A stretch of DNA of 64,000 nt. Source: Pseudomonas sp. IPO3778. Lineage in GTDB: Bacteria > Pseudomonadota > Gammaproteobacteria > Pseudomonadales > Pseudomonadaceae. Made by a program: the position numbers and the translations under genes. The notes under the pieces are model-generated. The model was given only the letters and a program-made list of their open reading frames with translations. It was not told the origin of the DNA and made no database searches. Below are positions 36,449 through 44,674 of this stretch, piece by piece. The stretch covers positions 314,717 to 378,716 of the forward strand of contig NZ_JACARC010000034.1 in NCBI RefSeq assembly GCF_013386825.1. Direction: 5' to 3'. Every line of letters begins with the position of its first letter. The first letter of the stretch is position 1.

Positions 36449-38436
36449 GCACGCCTACGTCCCTGAACCGCTGGGCGCTGGGCGCCGCCGCCCTGCTGGC
36501 CCTGAGCATCAGCTCGCTGGCCTGCGCCGACGACAAGCCGCTGATCCAGGAAGGCAAGAAAACCCTGTTCCAGCGCGTGTTGACCACCCCCGGCTGCAAA
36601 CTCAGCCCGGCAGCAGGCGGTGCACCCGGCGCGACGCAACCGACCTTCAGCCGCTTCTACGTGTATGAACGTGCGCAAGCGGCGAACGCCGAATGGCTGA
36701 AAGTCGGCCCCGACAGCTATGGCAAAACCATTGGCTGGTTGCCGGCCGCCTGTACCACCGACTGGAAGATGCAACTGACCCTGGCCTTCACCAACCCGGC
36801 CAACCGTGACCGTCTGCTGTTTTTCAAAGAACGCGCCACCGTCGAAGGCATCCTGGATGCGCCAGACCCGGTGAGCAAAGTCGCACCGTTACGCGCCGCC
36901 CTCAAACAAGGCAAGCCGGCGCCCGGCGTACTGGCTGAAGAGCCGGCCTACTTTGTCGACCTGCAGAAGCAGTTCTATTTGCTGCCGGTACTCAGTGGCG
37001 AAGAAGTGATGACCGAAGGCGGCTTTCGCACGCGCCTGCTGAACGTTGCCTCGGTCAGCAAGGCCGATGATGCCGGCAGCCAGAACACGGCCGGCACCGG
37101 CAACGCCGACCCGGCCGCCGCCAACGCCACCAGCCAGTTGAAGGAGTTCAGTGCGGCAGTGGTGTTTGTCATCGACTCGACCATCTCCATGGACCCGTAT
37201 ATCGACCGCACCCGCGAGGCGATCCGCAAGGTCTACCAACAGATCGAAGCGCAGAACCTCGGCAAGCAGGTGAAATTCGGCCTGGTCGCCTTCCGCTCCA
37301 GCACCAAGGCAGTGCCGGGCCTGGACTACGTCAGCAAAATGTACGCCGACCCGAATCAGGTCAAGGACAGTGCCGACTTCCTCGCCAAGGTCGCCGACCT
37401 CAAGCAGGCCAAGGTCTCCAGCAGCAGCTTCGATGAAGATGCGTTCGCCGGCGTGATGCACAGCATCGACAAGGTCGACTGGACCCAATTCGGCGCGCGC
37501 TACGTGGTGCTGATCACCGACGCCGGTGCCATCGAGGGCGACAACAAGCTTTCGCAAACCGGCCTCAGCGCTTCACAGGTTCGCCTCGAAGCGGCCAACC
37601 CGGGCGTGGCGATCTACACCCTGCACCTGAAAACACCGGCGGGCATCAAGGACCACGCCAAGGCCGAGGCGCAGTACCAGAACCTCTCGACCTACCCCGG
37701 CACCAACACCTCGCTGTACTACCCGGTAAACGCCGGTGACTTACAAGAGTTCGGGCGAAAGGTTGACTCCCTGGCCGCCGCCATCACCTCCCAGGTGAAG
37801 GCCGCCTATCTGGGCGAAGACGCCATCGGCAGCGCGCTGAACGCCAAGGCCGAGCCGGGCGACAAGAAGATGCTCGAAGACGCCGCACTGATCGGCCACG
37901 CGATGCAGCTGGCCTACCTCGGCGAGAAGACCAACAGCAAGGCGCCCCCCGTCTTCAAGGCCTGGATCACCGACCGCGACCTGATCAAGCAAAACATCCC
38001 GACCACCGATGTTCGGGTGTTGCTGACCAAATCCCAGCTCAGCGACTTGAGCGCGGTGATGAAGCAGATTCTCGACGCGGCCAACGAAGGCCTGATTTCG
38101 CCAACCGAAATGTTTGACCGCCTGCGCTCGGTGGCGGCGACCATGGGCGCCGACCCCAATCAGCTCAAGCAGAACAGCAACGCCAAGCTGGCGGACATGG
38201 GCGTGCTGGGTGAATACCTTGAGGGCCTGCCGTACCAGAGTGAAGTGCTGAACCTGGATGAAGAAACCTGGAAGAGCTGGGATGGCCTGGCTCAGGAAAA
38301 ATTCATCCGCACGCTGAACACCAAGCTGCGCCATTACCAGCGCTACAACGCCGATGTCGACCGCTGGGTCGCCCTCGCCAAAAACAGCGACGCCCGGGAC
38401 AACGTGTACCCGGTGCCCCTGGAAATGATGCCGTAA
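36445..38436 (+). CDS. Exported von Willebrand A domain protein, PpkA-ectodomain-like
   Basis: A 663-residue protein with a GTG start in a 4-base overlap and a signal peptide ending near SSLACA (about residue 28). An N-terminal module with FYVYERAQAAN..WLKVG and GWLPAACTTDWKM resembles a small SH3-like domain. A vWA domain then spans about 236-435, with MIDAS residues in VFVIDSTISMDPY (Asp244) and VVLITDAGAIEG. The last 230 residues are helical. This arrangement recalls the periplasmic part of the T6SS kinase PpkA, but no kinase domain or membrane segment is present. That comparison is inference. Confidence 0.8.
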   Translation: MSTPTSLNRWALGAAALLALSISSLACADDKPLIQEGKKTLFQRVLTTPGCKLSPAAGGAPGATQPTFSRFYVYERAQAANAEWLKVGPDSYGKTIGWLPAACTTDWKMQLTLAFTNPANRDRLLFFKERATVEGILDAPDPVSKVAPLRAALKQGKPAPGVLAEEPAYFVDLQKQFYLLPVLSGEEVMTEGGFRTRLLNVASVSKADDAGSQNTAGTGNADPAAANATSQLKEFSAAVVFVIDSTISMDPYIDRTREAIRKVYQQIEAQNLGKQVKFGLVAFRSSTKAVPGLDYVSKMYADPNQVKDSADFLAKVADLKQAKVSSSSFDEDAFAGVMHSIDKVDWTQFGARYVVLITDAGAIEGDNKLSQTGLSASQVRLEAANPGVAIYTLHLKTPAGIKDHAKAEAQYQNLSTYPGTNTSLYYPVNAGDLQEFGRKVDSLAAAITSQVKAAYLGEDAIGSALNAKAEPGDKKMLEDAALIGHAMQLAYLGEKTNSKAPPVFKAWITDRDLIKQNIPTTDVRVLLTKSQLSDLSAVMKQILDAANEGLISPTEMFDRLRSVAATMGADPNQLKQNSNAKLADMGVLGEYLEGLPYQSEVLNLDEETWKSWDGLAQEKFIRTLNTKLRHYQRYNADVDRWVALAKNSDARDNVYPVPLEMMP

Positions 38437-38440
38437 GCCC

Positions 38441-39160
38441 ATGCCGATTCTTGATATCGACAACCTGCTGGTGCGCCGTGGCGACGGTGCGCAAGCGCAT
38501 CAGGTGCGCCTGCCACGCTTGCAGGTGGGCGCCGGGGAAATCCTCGCGATCACCGGCGAGAGCGGCTGCGGCAAGAGCACCTTGCTCGAAGCCCTCGGCC
38601 TGCTGCTGGCACCGGTGGAGCTCGGGCGTTTTCAGCTCTGCCCGAGTGCGGCAGGCGCACAGCCGCTGGATATCGCCCGGTTACTTGGCAACAACGATCA
38701 ACCGGCGCTGGCCGCCGTGCGTTCGCGGCACCTGGGGTTCATTTTGCAGAGCGGCGGCTTGCTGCCGTTTCTCAGTGTGCGCGACAACATCTGCCTGCCG
38801 CGCCGGCTGCTTGGCATGCCGCTGCACAGCGCGCACATCGACCACGCAGTCGACGTATTGCGCCTGGGCGGGCTGCTCGAAAAACGCCCACAGGCATTGT
38901 CCATCGGTGAGCGGCAACGGGTCGCCTGCGTACGTGCCATCGCCCATGAGCCGCCGCTGTTATTGGCCGACGAACCCACCGCAGCACTCGACCCACACAG
39001 CGCGCGGCGCTTGTTTGAATTGCTGCTGAGCCTGGTGGCCAACCTGGGTTTGAGCGCGCTGGTGGTGTCCCATGACTGGGCACTGCTGAAGGATTTTGGC
39101 TTGCCGCGCCTGGGTGCGGTCAGCCGTCAGGGAGAAACACGGTTTGAACCGATGGATTGA
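38441..39160 (+). CDS. ABC transporter ATP-binding protein, TagT/LolD-like
   Basis: A 239-residue ABC ATPase: Walker A GESGCGKST (about 39-47), Q-loop LQSGGLLP, signature LSIGERQRVA, Walker B LLLADEPT and H-loop VVSHD. The signature reads LSIGE rather than LSGGQ. Immediate neighbours (FtsX-type permease, SUMF1 protein, lipoprotein) are those of the tagT-tagS-tagR-tagQ group of type VI secretion loci, so it is probably the ATPase of a MacB/Lol-class mechanotransmission complex rather than an importer. It begins four bases after the vWA gene. Confidence 0.88.
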   Translation: MPILDIDNLLVRRGDGAQAHQVRLPRLQVGAGEILAITGESGCGKSTLLEALGLLLAPVELGRFQLCPSAAGAQPLDIARLLGNNDQPALAAVRSRHLGFILQSGGLLPFLSVRDNICLPRRLLGMPLHSAHIDHAVDVLRLGGLLEKRPQALSIGERQRVACVRAIAHEPPLLLADEPTAALDPHSARRLFELLLSLVANLGLSALVVSHDWALLKDFGLPRLGAVSRQGETRFEPMD

Positions 39161-40367
39161 CCGCCTGCACCTGCTTGGCAAGCTCGCCCTGGAAGACCTC
39201 TGGCACGACCGCAAAGTGTCCCTGTGCATCGCCGCCTCGCTGGTAGCGGTGATCGCGCCGTTGCTGCTGCTGTTCGGCCTCAAGCATGGCGTGGTCAGCC
39301 AGTTGCAGGAGGAGTTGTTGCGGGACCCGCGCAACCTCGAAATCAAAATGCTCAGCAGCGGCAACTACGACAACGCCTGGGTCGACGCGCTGCGCCAGCG
39401 TCCCGAAACCGGTTTTGCCATTGGCCAGACCCGTACGCTGAACACCCAGGCCGACCTGTTTGTGGGGATGCAACGGTTTGTCGAGGGCGCCGAGATCATC
39501 CCGACCGAGACCGGTGACCCGCAGCTGGGCGCGGGAGCACTGACGCCCACCGGCAACCAGGTGATCCTCAGCGAGCGGGCCGCGCAGCGCCTGCAGGTCA
39601 AGGCCGGCGACAGCGTGCGCCTGCGGGCCGAGCGCCGGCTGGAGGGGCGCAACGAGCGCGGCGAGCTGAACCTCAGCGTGCTGGCCGTTCTCGACAGCGC
39701 GCGCTTCGGGCGGGCCGCCGGGTTCGTCGCACCGCCGCTGCTGCTGAGCCTGGAACACTTTCGCGACGGATATCAGGTCACCGCTTTCGGCGTCGACACC
39801 GGCAAATCCCTGGCTGACCTGCAACCGCTGTACGCCCGCGCCAGGGTATATGCCCGCGACATCGACCAGGTCGCCCCGCTGGAGCGCTGGCTGAACGCGC
39901 AACGGATTGAAACCTCCAGTCGCCTGGCTGATATCGATAATGTGAAAGCCATCAACCACGTGCTCGGGCTGATCTTCAGCGTCATCGCCCTGGCGGCGCT
40001 GATCGGCTGCGTGGCGTCGATGGTCGGCGCGTTCCTGGCGAACATCGATCGCAAACGTAAAAGCCTTGCGGTGCTGCGCCTGCTGGGGTTCAACCGCCCG
40101 GCCGTGGCCGGTTTCGTGGTGCTGCAAGCCTTGCTGTTGAGCCTGGCCGGTTACCTCGGCGGGCTGCTGTTTTATTTCGTTGGCAGTCAGCTGTTCGACC
40201 ATTTGCTGGGCAGCAGCCAGGCCACCGGCACCTTCGTGTGCCACATCACTGTCGGGCACGGCCTTGCGGCTCTGCTGCTGACCTTTTTGGTCGCGGGCCT
40301 GGTGGCCGTCATCGGCGCCGTGCGCGCGATCAGCATTGAACCTGCGGAGAGTCTGCGTGAGCTATAA
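39144..40367 (+). CDS. FtsX/MacB-type ABC permease, TagS-like
   Basis: A 407-residue membrane protein. A TTG at 39144 with AGGGAG nine bases upstream is the likely start and overlaps the ATPase gene by 17 bases; an alternative start lies at 39096. One membrane segment near the N-terminus is followed by a ~230-residue periplasmic domain and three C-terminal membrane segments ending in SIEPAESLREL. That is the MacB/LolC/FtsX topology. It should pair with the ATPase just upstream. The TagS-like label comes from neighbours and topology, not alignment. Confidence 0.85.
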   Translation: MNRWIDRLHLLGKLALEDLWHDRKVSLCIAASLVAVIAPLLLLFGLKHGVVSQLQEELLRDPRNLEIKMLSSGNYDNAWVDALRQRPETGFAIGQTRTLNTQADLFVGMQRFVEGAEIIPTETGDPQLGAGALTPTGNQVILSERAAQRLQVKAGDSVRLRAERRLEGRNERGELNLSVLAVLDSARFGRAAGFVAPPLLLSLEHFRDGYQVTAFGVDTGKSLADLQPLYARARVYARDIDQVAPLERWLNAQRIETSSRLADIDNVKAINHVLGLIFSVIALAALIGCVASMVGAFLANIDRKRKSLAVLRLLGFNRPAVAGFVVLQALLLSLAGYLGGLLFYFVGSQLFDHLLGSSQATGTFVCHITVGHGLAALLLTFLVAGLVAVIGAVRAISIEPAESLREL

Positions 40368-41901
40368 ACGTTTTGCCTGGCTATTGCCCCTGAGCCTCGG
40401 CCTGGGCTACACGCTTGACGCCTCGGCTGCAGGCTGGGACGAGAAATACTACAACCCGATGCCTGCGGAAAATGACGTGGTATTGCCGATGCCCTGCGAT
40501 GGCTCGATGGTGTTCCGCAAGGTGTTCATTCCCGTCACCGGGCCGCTCGACGACTACCCGATCAGCATCGGCCAGGACGGCGCGGAATACGGCTACGTGG
40601 AGCAGACTCGCCCGACGTTCATTGCCGGCAGCTTCACCGCCGCCAAGGGTGACAAGTCGCGTTACTACCTGCTGGCCAAGTACGAAATGAGCGAGCTGCA
40701 ATACGCCGCCCTCACCGAGACGACCTGCCCCACCGCGTCGACCAAAATGCGCCTGCCGCAGGTCTCGATCAGTTGGGTGCAGGCGGTCGACGCCGCCGAC
40801 AAATACAACCTGTGGCTGCGCAAAAATGCCGCCGACACGTTGCCCAAGGAAGACGGCGCGCTGGGTTTCCTGCGCCTGCCCACGGAGACCGAATGGGAGT
40901 TTGCCGCCCGCGGCGGGCTGGCCGTCAGCGCCGCCGAATTCCGCGATACACGCTACCCGATGCCGGACGGCCTGAATGCCTACGAGTGGTTTGCCGGATC
41001 GCAGTCGTCCAACGGCAAGCTGCAACTGACCGGTCTGCAAAAGCCCAACCCGCTGGGCCTGCACGACATGCTCGGCAACGCCGACGAGATGATGTTCGAG
41101 CCGTTTCGCCTGAACAAACTCGACCGCCAGCACGGCCAGGCCGGCGGCTACGTCGTACGCGGCGGCAACTACCTGACCGCCCAGGCCGACCTGCGCACTG
41201 CCCAGCGCAAGGAAGAATCGTATTACAACGCCGATGGCCAGGTGAAAAACAAAACCACCGGGCTACGCCTGGCGCTGGTGTCGCCGACCCTGACCTCACG
41301 CGAGCGAGTCGCCAGCATCGAAAGCAGTTGGAAGAAACTCGGTACCGGCGCCAACGCAACGGCCGCCCCAGGCACTGCGCAAGCCCTGAGTTCCCTGGCC
41401 TCGGGCGTCGAAGACAAAGCCCTCAAGGAAAAACTCCAGGCCCTGGAAACCCAACTGCGCGCCAGCAACCAGCAGCAGGAAGAAACCCGCGACCAGGCGA
41501 TCCGCGCCAGCCTCAACCTCGGCGCCTTCCTGTGCACCAAGATGCTCGATGACGGCCAGTACGTGGACTTCCTGCAAAAGAACTACGCGCTCAATTGCGA
41601 AGCCGCCGAGAAAGACCCGAGCTGCGACATGCGCAAAGGCAAGCTCGACGAACAGAAAGACCGCCTGCACAAACTCAGCCGTTACTACGCCAGCAGCCTA
41701 GTGGAGTCGGGCACTTTGTACGGCCAGCCACTGCTCGAAGCGCAAGTGCCGGTGATGGAAGAGATCATCTCGCGCAACAAACAGCTGCAAGACCTTAAAC
41801 CGTACCTGCGCACCCACTGGGCCAACCAGAAGACCTTCCTGCAAAAGCAGAAGATCGACACAGACGCCTGGCTGAAAAGCTGCAAGTCCGTCACTCAATA
41901 A
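40357..41901 (+). CDS. Periplasmic SUMF1/FGE-fold protein, TagR-like
   Basis: A 514-residue protein beginning at GTG 40357, which overlaps the permease stop, with a signal peptide ending near DASA (about residue 24). A formylglycine-generating-enzyme (SUMF1) fold spans about 85-320: LPQVSISWVQAVDAADKYNLWL, RLPTETEWEFAARGG, NPLGLHDMLGNADEM, VVRGGNYLT and TGLRLALV. The catalytic cysteines of true FGE enzymes are not visible, so it is probably a binding protein. TagR of P. aeruginosa is a non-catalytic SUMF1 protein that activates PpkA. A helical C-terminal extension (about 345-514) with four cysteines is added here. Confidence 0.82.
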   Translation: MSYKRFAWLLPLSLGLGYTLDASAAGWDEKYYNPMPAENDVVLPMPCDGSMVFRKVFIPVTGPLDDYPISIGQDGAEYGYVEQTRPTFIAGSFTAAKGDKSRYYLLAKYEMSELQYAALTETTCPTASTKMRLPQVSISWVQAVDAADKYNLWLRKNAADTLPKEDGALGFLRLPTETEWEFAARGGLAVSAAEFRDTRYPMPDGLNAYEWFAGSQSSNGKLQLTGLQKPNPLGLHDMLGNADEMMFEPFRLNKLDRQHGQAGGYVVRGGNYLTAQADLRTAQRKEESYYNADGQVKNKTTGLRLALVSPTLTSRERVASIESSWKKLGTGANATAAPGTAQALSSLASGVEDKALKEKLQALETQLRASNQQQEETRDQAIRASLNLGAFLCTKMLDDGQYVDFLQKNYALNCEAAEKDPSCDMRKGKLDEQKDRLHKLSRYYASSLVESGTLYGQPLLEAQVPVMEEIISRNKQLQDLKPYLRTHWANQKTFLQKQKIDTDAWLKSCKSVTQ

Positions 41902-41933
41902 AAACCTTCAACACCGCTATCAGGAGCAACACC

Positions 41934-42662
41934 ATGCCACGCAGCCTCTGGACTCGTTTCAAGCTACAGATCGCCGTCATCCTCACCGGTAGCCTGTTGC
42001 TGGGCGGTTGCGCAAGCACCGGCAGTTCGATGGTCGAGACCAACAAGACCGACCCACGCCTGACCCAAGGCAGTGACGCGCAGTTCTTCAGCAAATCCGG
42101 TTACCAGGCCTGCGCCGTGGGTGCCGGTATCGGCATCCTCAGCTGCGCGCTGTCCAACAGCAGCAACAAGGCCGTGTGCGCCGTGGCGGCCGGTATCACC
42201 GCGTGTGGCGTGGCGATGGGCGCCAACTACTACCTGGACCAGCGTCGCAGCGAATACTCCAACACCGGCCAGCGCCTGACCAAGATGAACAATGACGTGC
42301 AACAAGATACCCAGAACGTCATCGCCCGCACCGCCACCGCCCAGCAAGTGATCAACGACGACCAGACGCGCATCGCCCAGATCAAGCAGGCCATGGCCAG
42401 CGGCAAAATCAACAAAGCCAAGGCCCAGACCGACATTGCCGAGATCGACAACAACATCGCGATCATGCGCAAAGACCTGGCCAACATGCGCAACAAGGCC
42501 AGCGAATACGCCAAAGTGGCCCAGCAGGAACGCCAGGACGGTGCCGGCCCGGAGATCAAGCAAGTCGACGCCAGCATTGCGAAAATGAACGAGAAAGTGG
42601 CCGCACTGCAAAAAGAAGTCGACGGCCTTTACACCCAACGCTCCGCAATCACCCTGGGCTGA
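41934..42662 (+). CDS. Lipoprotein with glycine-zipper and coiled-coil, TagQ-like position
   Basis: A 242-residue lipoprotein: signal peptide with lipobox LLGGC (Cys26). Residues about 57-100 form a Gly/Ala-rich hydrophobic stretch with cysteines at 60, 71, 82 and 91 and Gly spacing like a glycine zipper. From about 105 to the end it is a long coiled-coil (GQRLTKMNNDVQQDT and so on). No Lol-avoidance Asp at +2 (residue 27 is Ala), so outer-membrane sorting is expected. Its place after the SUMF1 gene is that of TagQ, the outer-membrane lipoprotein of the T6SS signalling module. Sequence homology to TagQ was not tested. Confidence 0.75.
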   Translation: MPRSLWTRFKLQIAVILTGSLLLGGCASTGSSMVETNKTDPRLTQGSDAQFFSKSGYQACAVGAGIGILSCALSNSSNKAVCAVAAGITACGVAMGANYYLDQRRSEYSNTGQRLTKMNNDVQQDTQNVIARTATAQQVINDDQTRIAQIKQAMASGKINKAKAQTDIAEIDNNIAIMRKDLANMRNKASEYAKVAQQERQDGAGPEIKQVDASIAKMNEKVAALQKEVDGLYTQRSAITLG

Positions 42663-42672
42663 GAAACCAACC

Positions 42673-43185
42673 ATGAGCACTGTTAAACACTGGCTCGGGT
42701 TGACGGCCATTCTGGCCCTCGCCGGGTGTGCAACGCCTCCCGGCAGCTGCGACGCGGGCAATCGTGACAGCAGCATGCTGACCAAGATGAATTGCGATTA
42801 CTCCGGCGGCTACAGCGATCAGATCAAGCAGAAAGAAGCCGCGCTGACCGCCTCCCGCGAAGAGAATGCGATGTTCCATCAGGTCTACGAAAACATCGCC
42901 GCACAGCAGGCCAACACCCGCCGCGACCTGGCCACCCAGCAACAAGCCCAGGCGCAGTTGAACCAGTCACTGGGGCAATTGCTGGCCACCCTGAAAAAGC
43001 GCCGCGCCAACCAGGGCGCCGTGCAGCAGCAGGTCGCCAGCCTTGAGCAGCAACTCAAGGCCAATCAAGCCCAGGCCCCCGCGGGCTCAGCCACACCGGC
43101 GCAACTGGCAGCCAAGCAGGAGCAGTTGAAAGCCTTGCAGAAAAAGGTCAACCAGCTGCAATTCAGCCTCGGCTACGAAGAGTAA
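42673..43185 (+). CDS. Coiled-coil lipoprotein
   Basis: A 170-residue lipoprotein with lipobox LAGC (Cys19), followed by Ala at +2, which favours the outer membrane. After a short Cys-containing segment (PPGSCDAGNR, MNCDYSGGYS) the protein is a Gln/Ala-rich coiled-coil. I do not recognise a family. It follows the previous lipoprotein gene by ten bases, so the two products may associate, perhaps through their coils. Confidence 0.75.
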   Translation: MSTVKHWLGLTAILALAGCATPPGSCDAGNRDSSMLTKMNCDYSGGYSDQIKQKEAALTASREENAMFHQVYENIAAQQANTRRDLATQQQAQAQLNQSLGQLLATLKKRRANQGAVQQQVASLEQQLKANQAQAPAGSATPAQLAAKQEQLKALQKKVNQLQFSLGYEE

Positions 43186-43251
43186 GACCGCGCCTTCGCC
43201 ACTTTGCAGGCATCTCACGGGATGCCTGCTCCATTTTCAGGAATCGCCTTC

Positions 43252-44658
43252 ATGCAACGGGTCATCAGGGACACACACGCCGTCCCGGACGGAACAAGCG
43301 CGCAGCAAAGCAAAGTCGCGCTCATCCAGAAACACCTTCCGCCGGTGGCTGCGAGTCTGTTTGCGATCCCGCGCACGGGCGCCGATGGCATCGTCGAGTG
43401 GTGGACTGAACTCGGCGGCCAGCCGACCCCCTACGCCGACCTGGACAAGGACAGCCAGCGACGCCTGCTGCAAACCTTTCAACAGCGCCAGGACGCCATC
43501 CGCCAACTCGCCGATGAGTTGAGAAAACGCGATCAGCCCGATACCGCCCATCAGCTGGAATCGCTGATGGGCGAACCGATTCCGGGCGACCTCTACAGCC
43601 TCAACGGCGAGCCGCTGGTGATCCGCTGGGACACGCCGCGAGCGCCAAAAGTCATGCCGCCGCCGCTGGTCCCGCCGGCAGCAGCGGTGGCCCCGGTGGC
43701 CGCCGGCTCAAAGGGATGGCGCCTGGCTGCACTGTTGCTCGGTCTGTTGCTGTTGCTACTGCTGTTGCTCGCGCTGTGGGCCTGGTGGTTCTGGCGACCG
43801 GCGCCGGTGGTCGAACCCGTGGCCCCGTCGCCCATCGTCGAACCGGCAAAAGTGGTCGCCCCGGACCCCGAGCCGGAGCCGGAGCCCGTTGTGGTACCGG
43901 AGCCAGAACCCGAACCTGCGCCACCGCCACCGCCGCCGCCCAAGCCGGAGCCTGTGGCCAAGCCCGCCCCGCCGCCGTCCCTGGACAACTACGCCTGCCG
44001 CAAAGGTGCCGCAAAAGTCGAGACACCGCAGTTCGTGGTGGTACTCGACACTTCCGGCTCGATGATGTTGAACATCAAGGCCGTGAAGGCTGACGAGGAC
44101 TGGTTCTTCGGCAACTCCCTCAACCGCTACACCGACGTTCGCCGGGCGCAACAGATTTTCCAGCCGCCCAACCGAATGGACGTGGCCGCCGATTCCCTGA
44201 ACGGCATGATCAAGGCGCTGGACCCGAAAATCGATATGCGCCTGATTACCTTCGCCGGTTGCGAGAGCACCCCGGACCACGGGGTCTTCCGGTTTGGTGA
44301 TCGCCCTCGCTTGATGTCCGGCATTCGCGGGCTGGTAGGCAACGACGGCACACCCTTGGCCGCGAGCCTGGAAAAAGCCGCCAGCACGGTGGATGGGCGT
44401 AATCGTGATGCAATGATCGTGATGTTCATTGACGGTGAAGACGGCTGCCAGCAGGACGCTTGCGCGGTGTCGCGACGTGTCGCCCAGCAGCAGCCGCGAC
44501 TGCGGGTCAACGTGGTGAACATAGGTGTCGCCGGAGCATCGCGCTGCATCGCCGAAAATACCGGCGGGCGTACCTACGCCAGCACCGATGCGGCTGAACT
44601 GGCCAAAGTGCTGAAACTGGCCACCAAGGAAGTCTCCAGCAGCGCGGATTGCAAGTAG
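43252..44658 (+). CDS. Membrane-tethered vWA protein with proline-rich spacer
   Basis: A 468-residue protein starting at ATG 43252. The first ~150 residues are cytoplasmic. A Leu-rich membrane segment lies at about 158-182. Next comes a Pro-Glu/Pro-Lys spacer (about 195-240) that could cross part of the periplasm, as in TonB. A vWA domain follows (about 260-455) with a canonical MIDAS, LDTSGSMML (Asp266), and IVMFIDGEDGC. It closes the operon 66 bases after the second lipoprotein gene. A ligand of protein type held by a metal ion in the periplasm is likely from the family. Confidence 0.82.
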   Translation: MQRVIRDTHAVPDGTSAQQSKVALIQKHLPPVAASLFAIPRTGADGIVEWWTELGGQPTPYADLDKDSQRRLLQTFQQRQDAIRQLADELRKRDQPDTAHQLESLMGEPIPGDLYSLNGEPLVIRWDTPRAPKVMPPPLVPPAAAVAPVAAGSKGWRLAALLLGLLLLLLLLLALWAWWFWRPAPVVEPVAPSPIVEPAKVVAPDPEPEPEPVVVPEPEPEPAPPPPPPPKPEPVAKPAPPPSLDNYACRKGAAKVETPQFVVVLDTSGSMMLNIKAVKADEDWFFGNSLNRYTDVRRAQQIFQPPNRMDVAADSLNGMIKALDPKIDMRLITFAGCESTPDHGVFRFGDRPRLMSGIRGLVGNDGTPLAASLEKAASTVDGRNRDAMIVMFIDGEDGCQQDACAVSRRVAQQQPRLRVNVVNIGVAGASRCIAENTGGRTYASTDAAELAKVLKLATKEVSSSADCK

Positions 44659-44674
44659 GTCTCTATACCGCCAT

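Noticed and set aside
28281..44658. Type VI secretion locus
   Set aside because: Tag-like genes are present, but none of the T6SS structural genes (TssB/C, Hcp, VgrG, TssJ/L/M, ClpV) is found.
28281..44658. Prophage or genomic island with integrase
   Set aside because: No integrase, attachment repeat, tRNA edge or transposase is visible, and base composition by eye is like the surrounding core.
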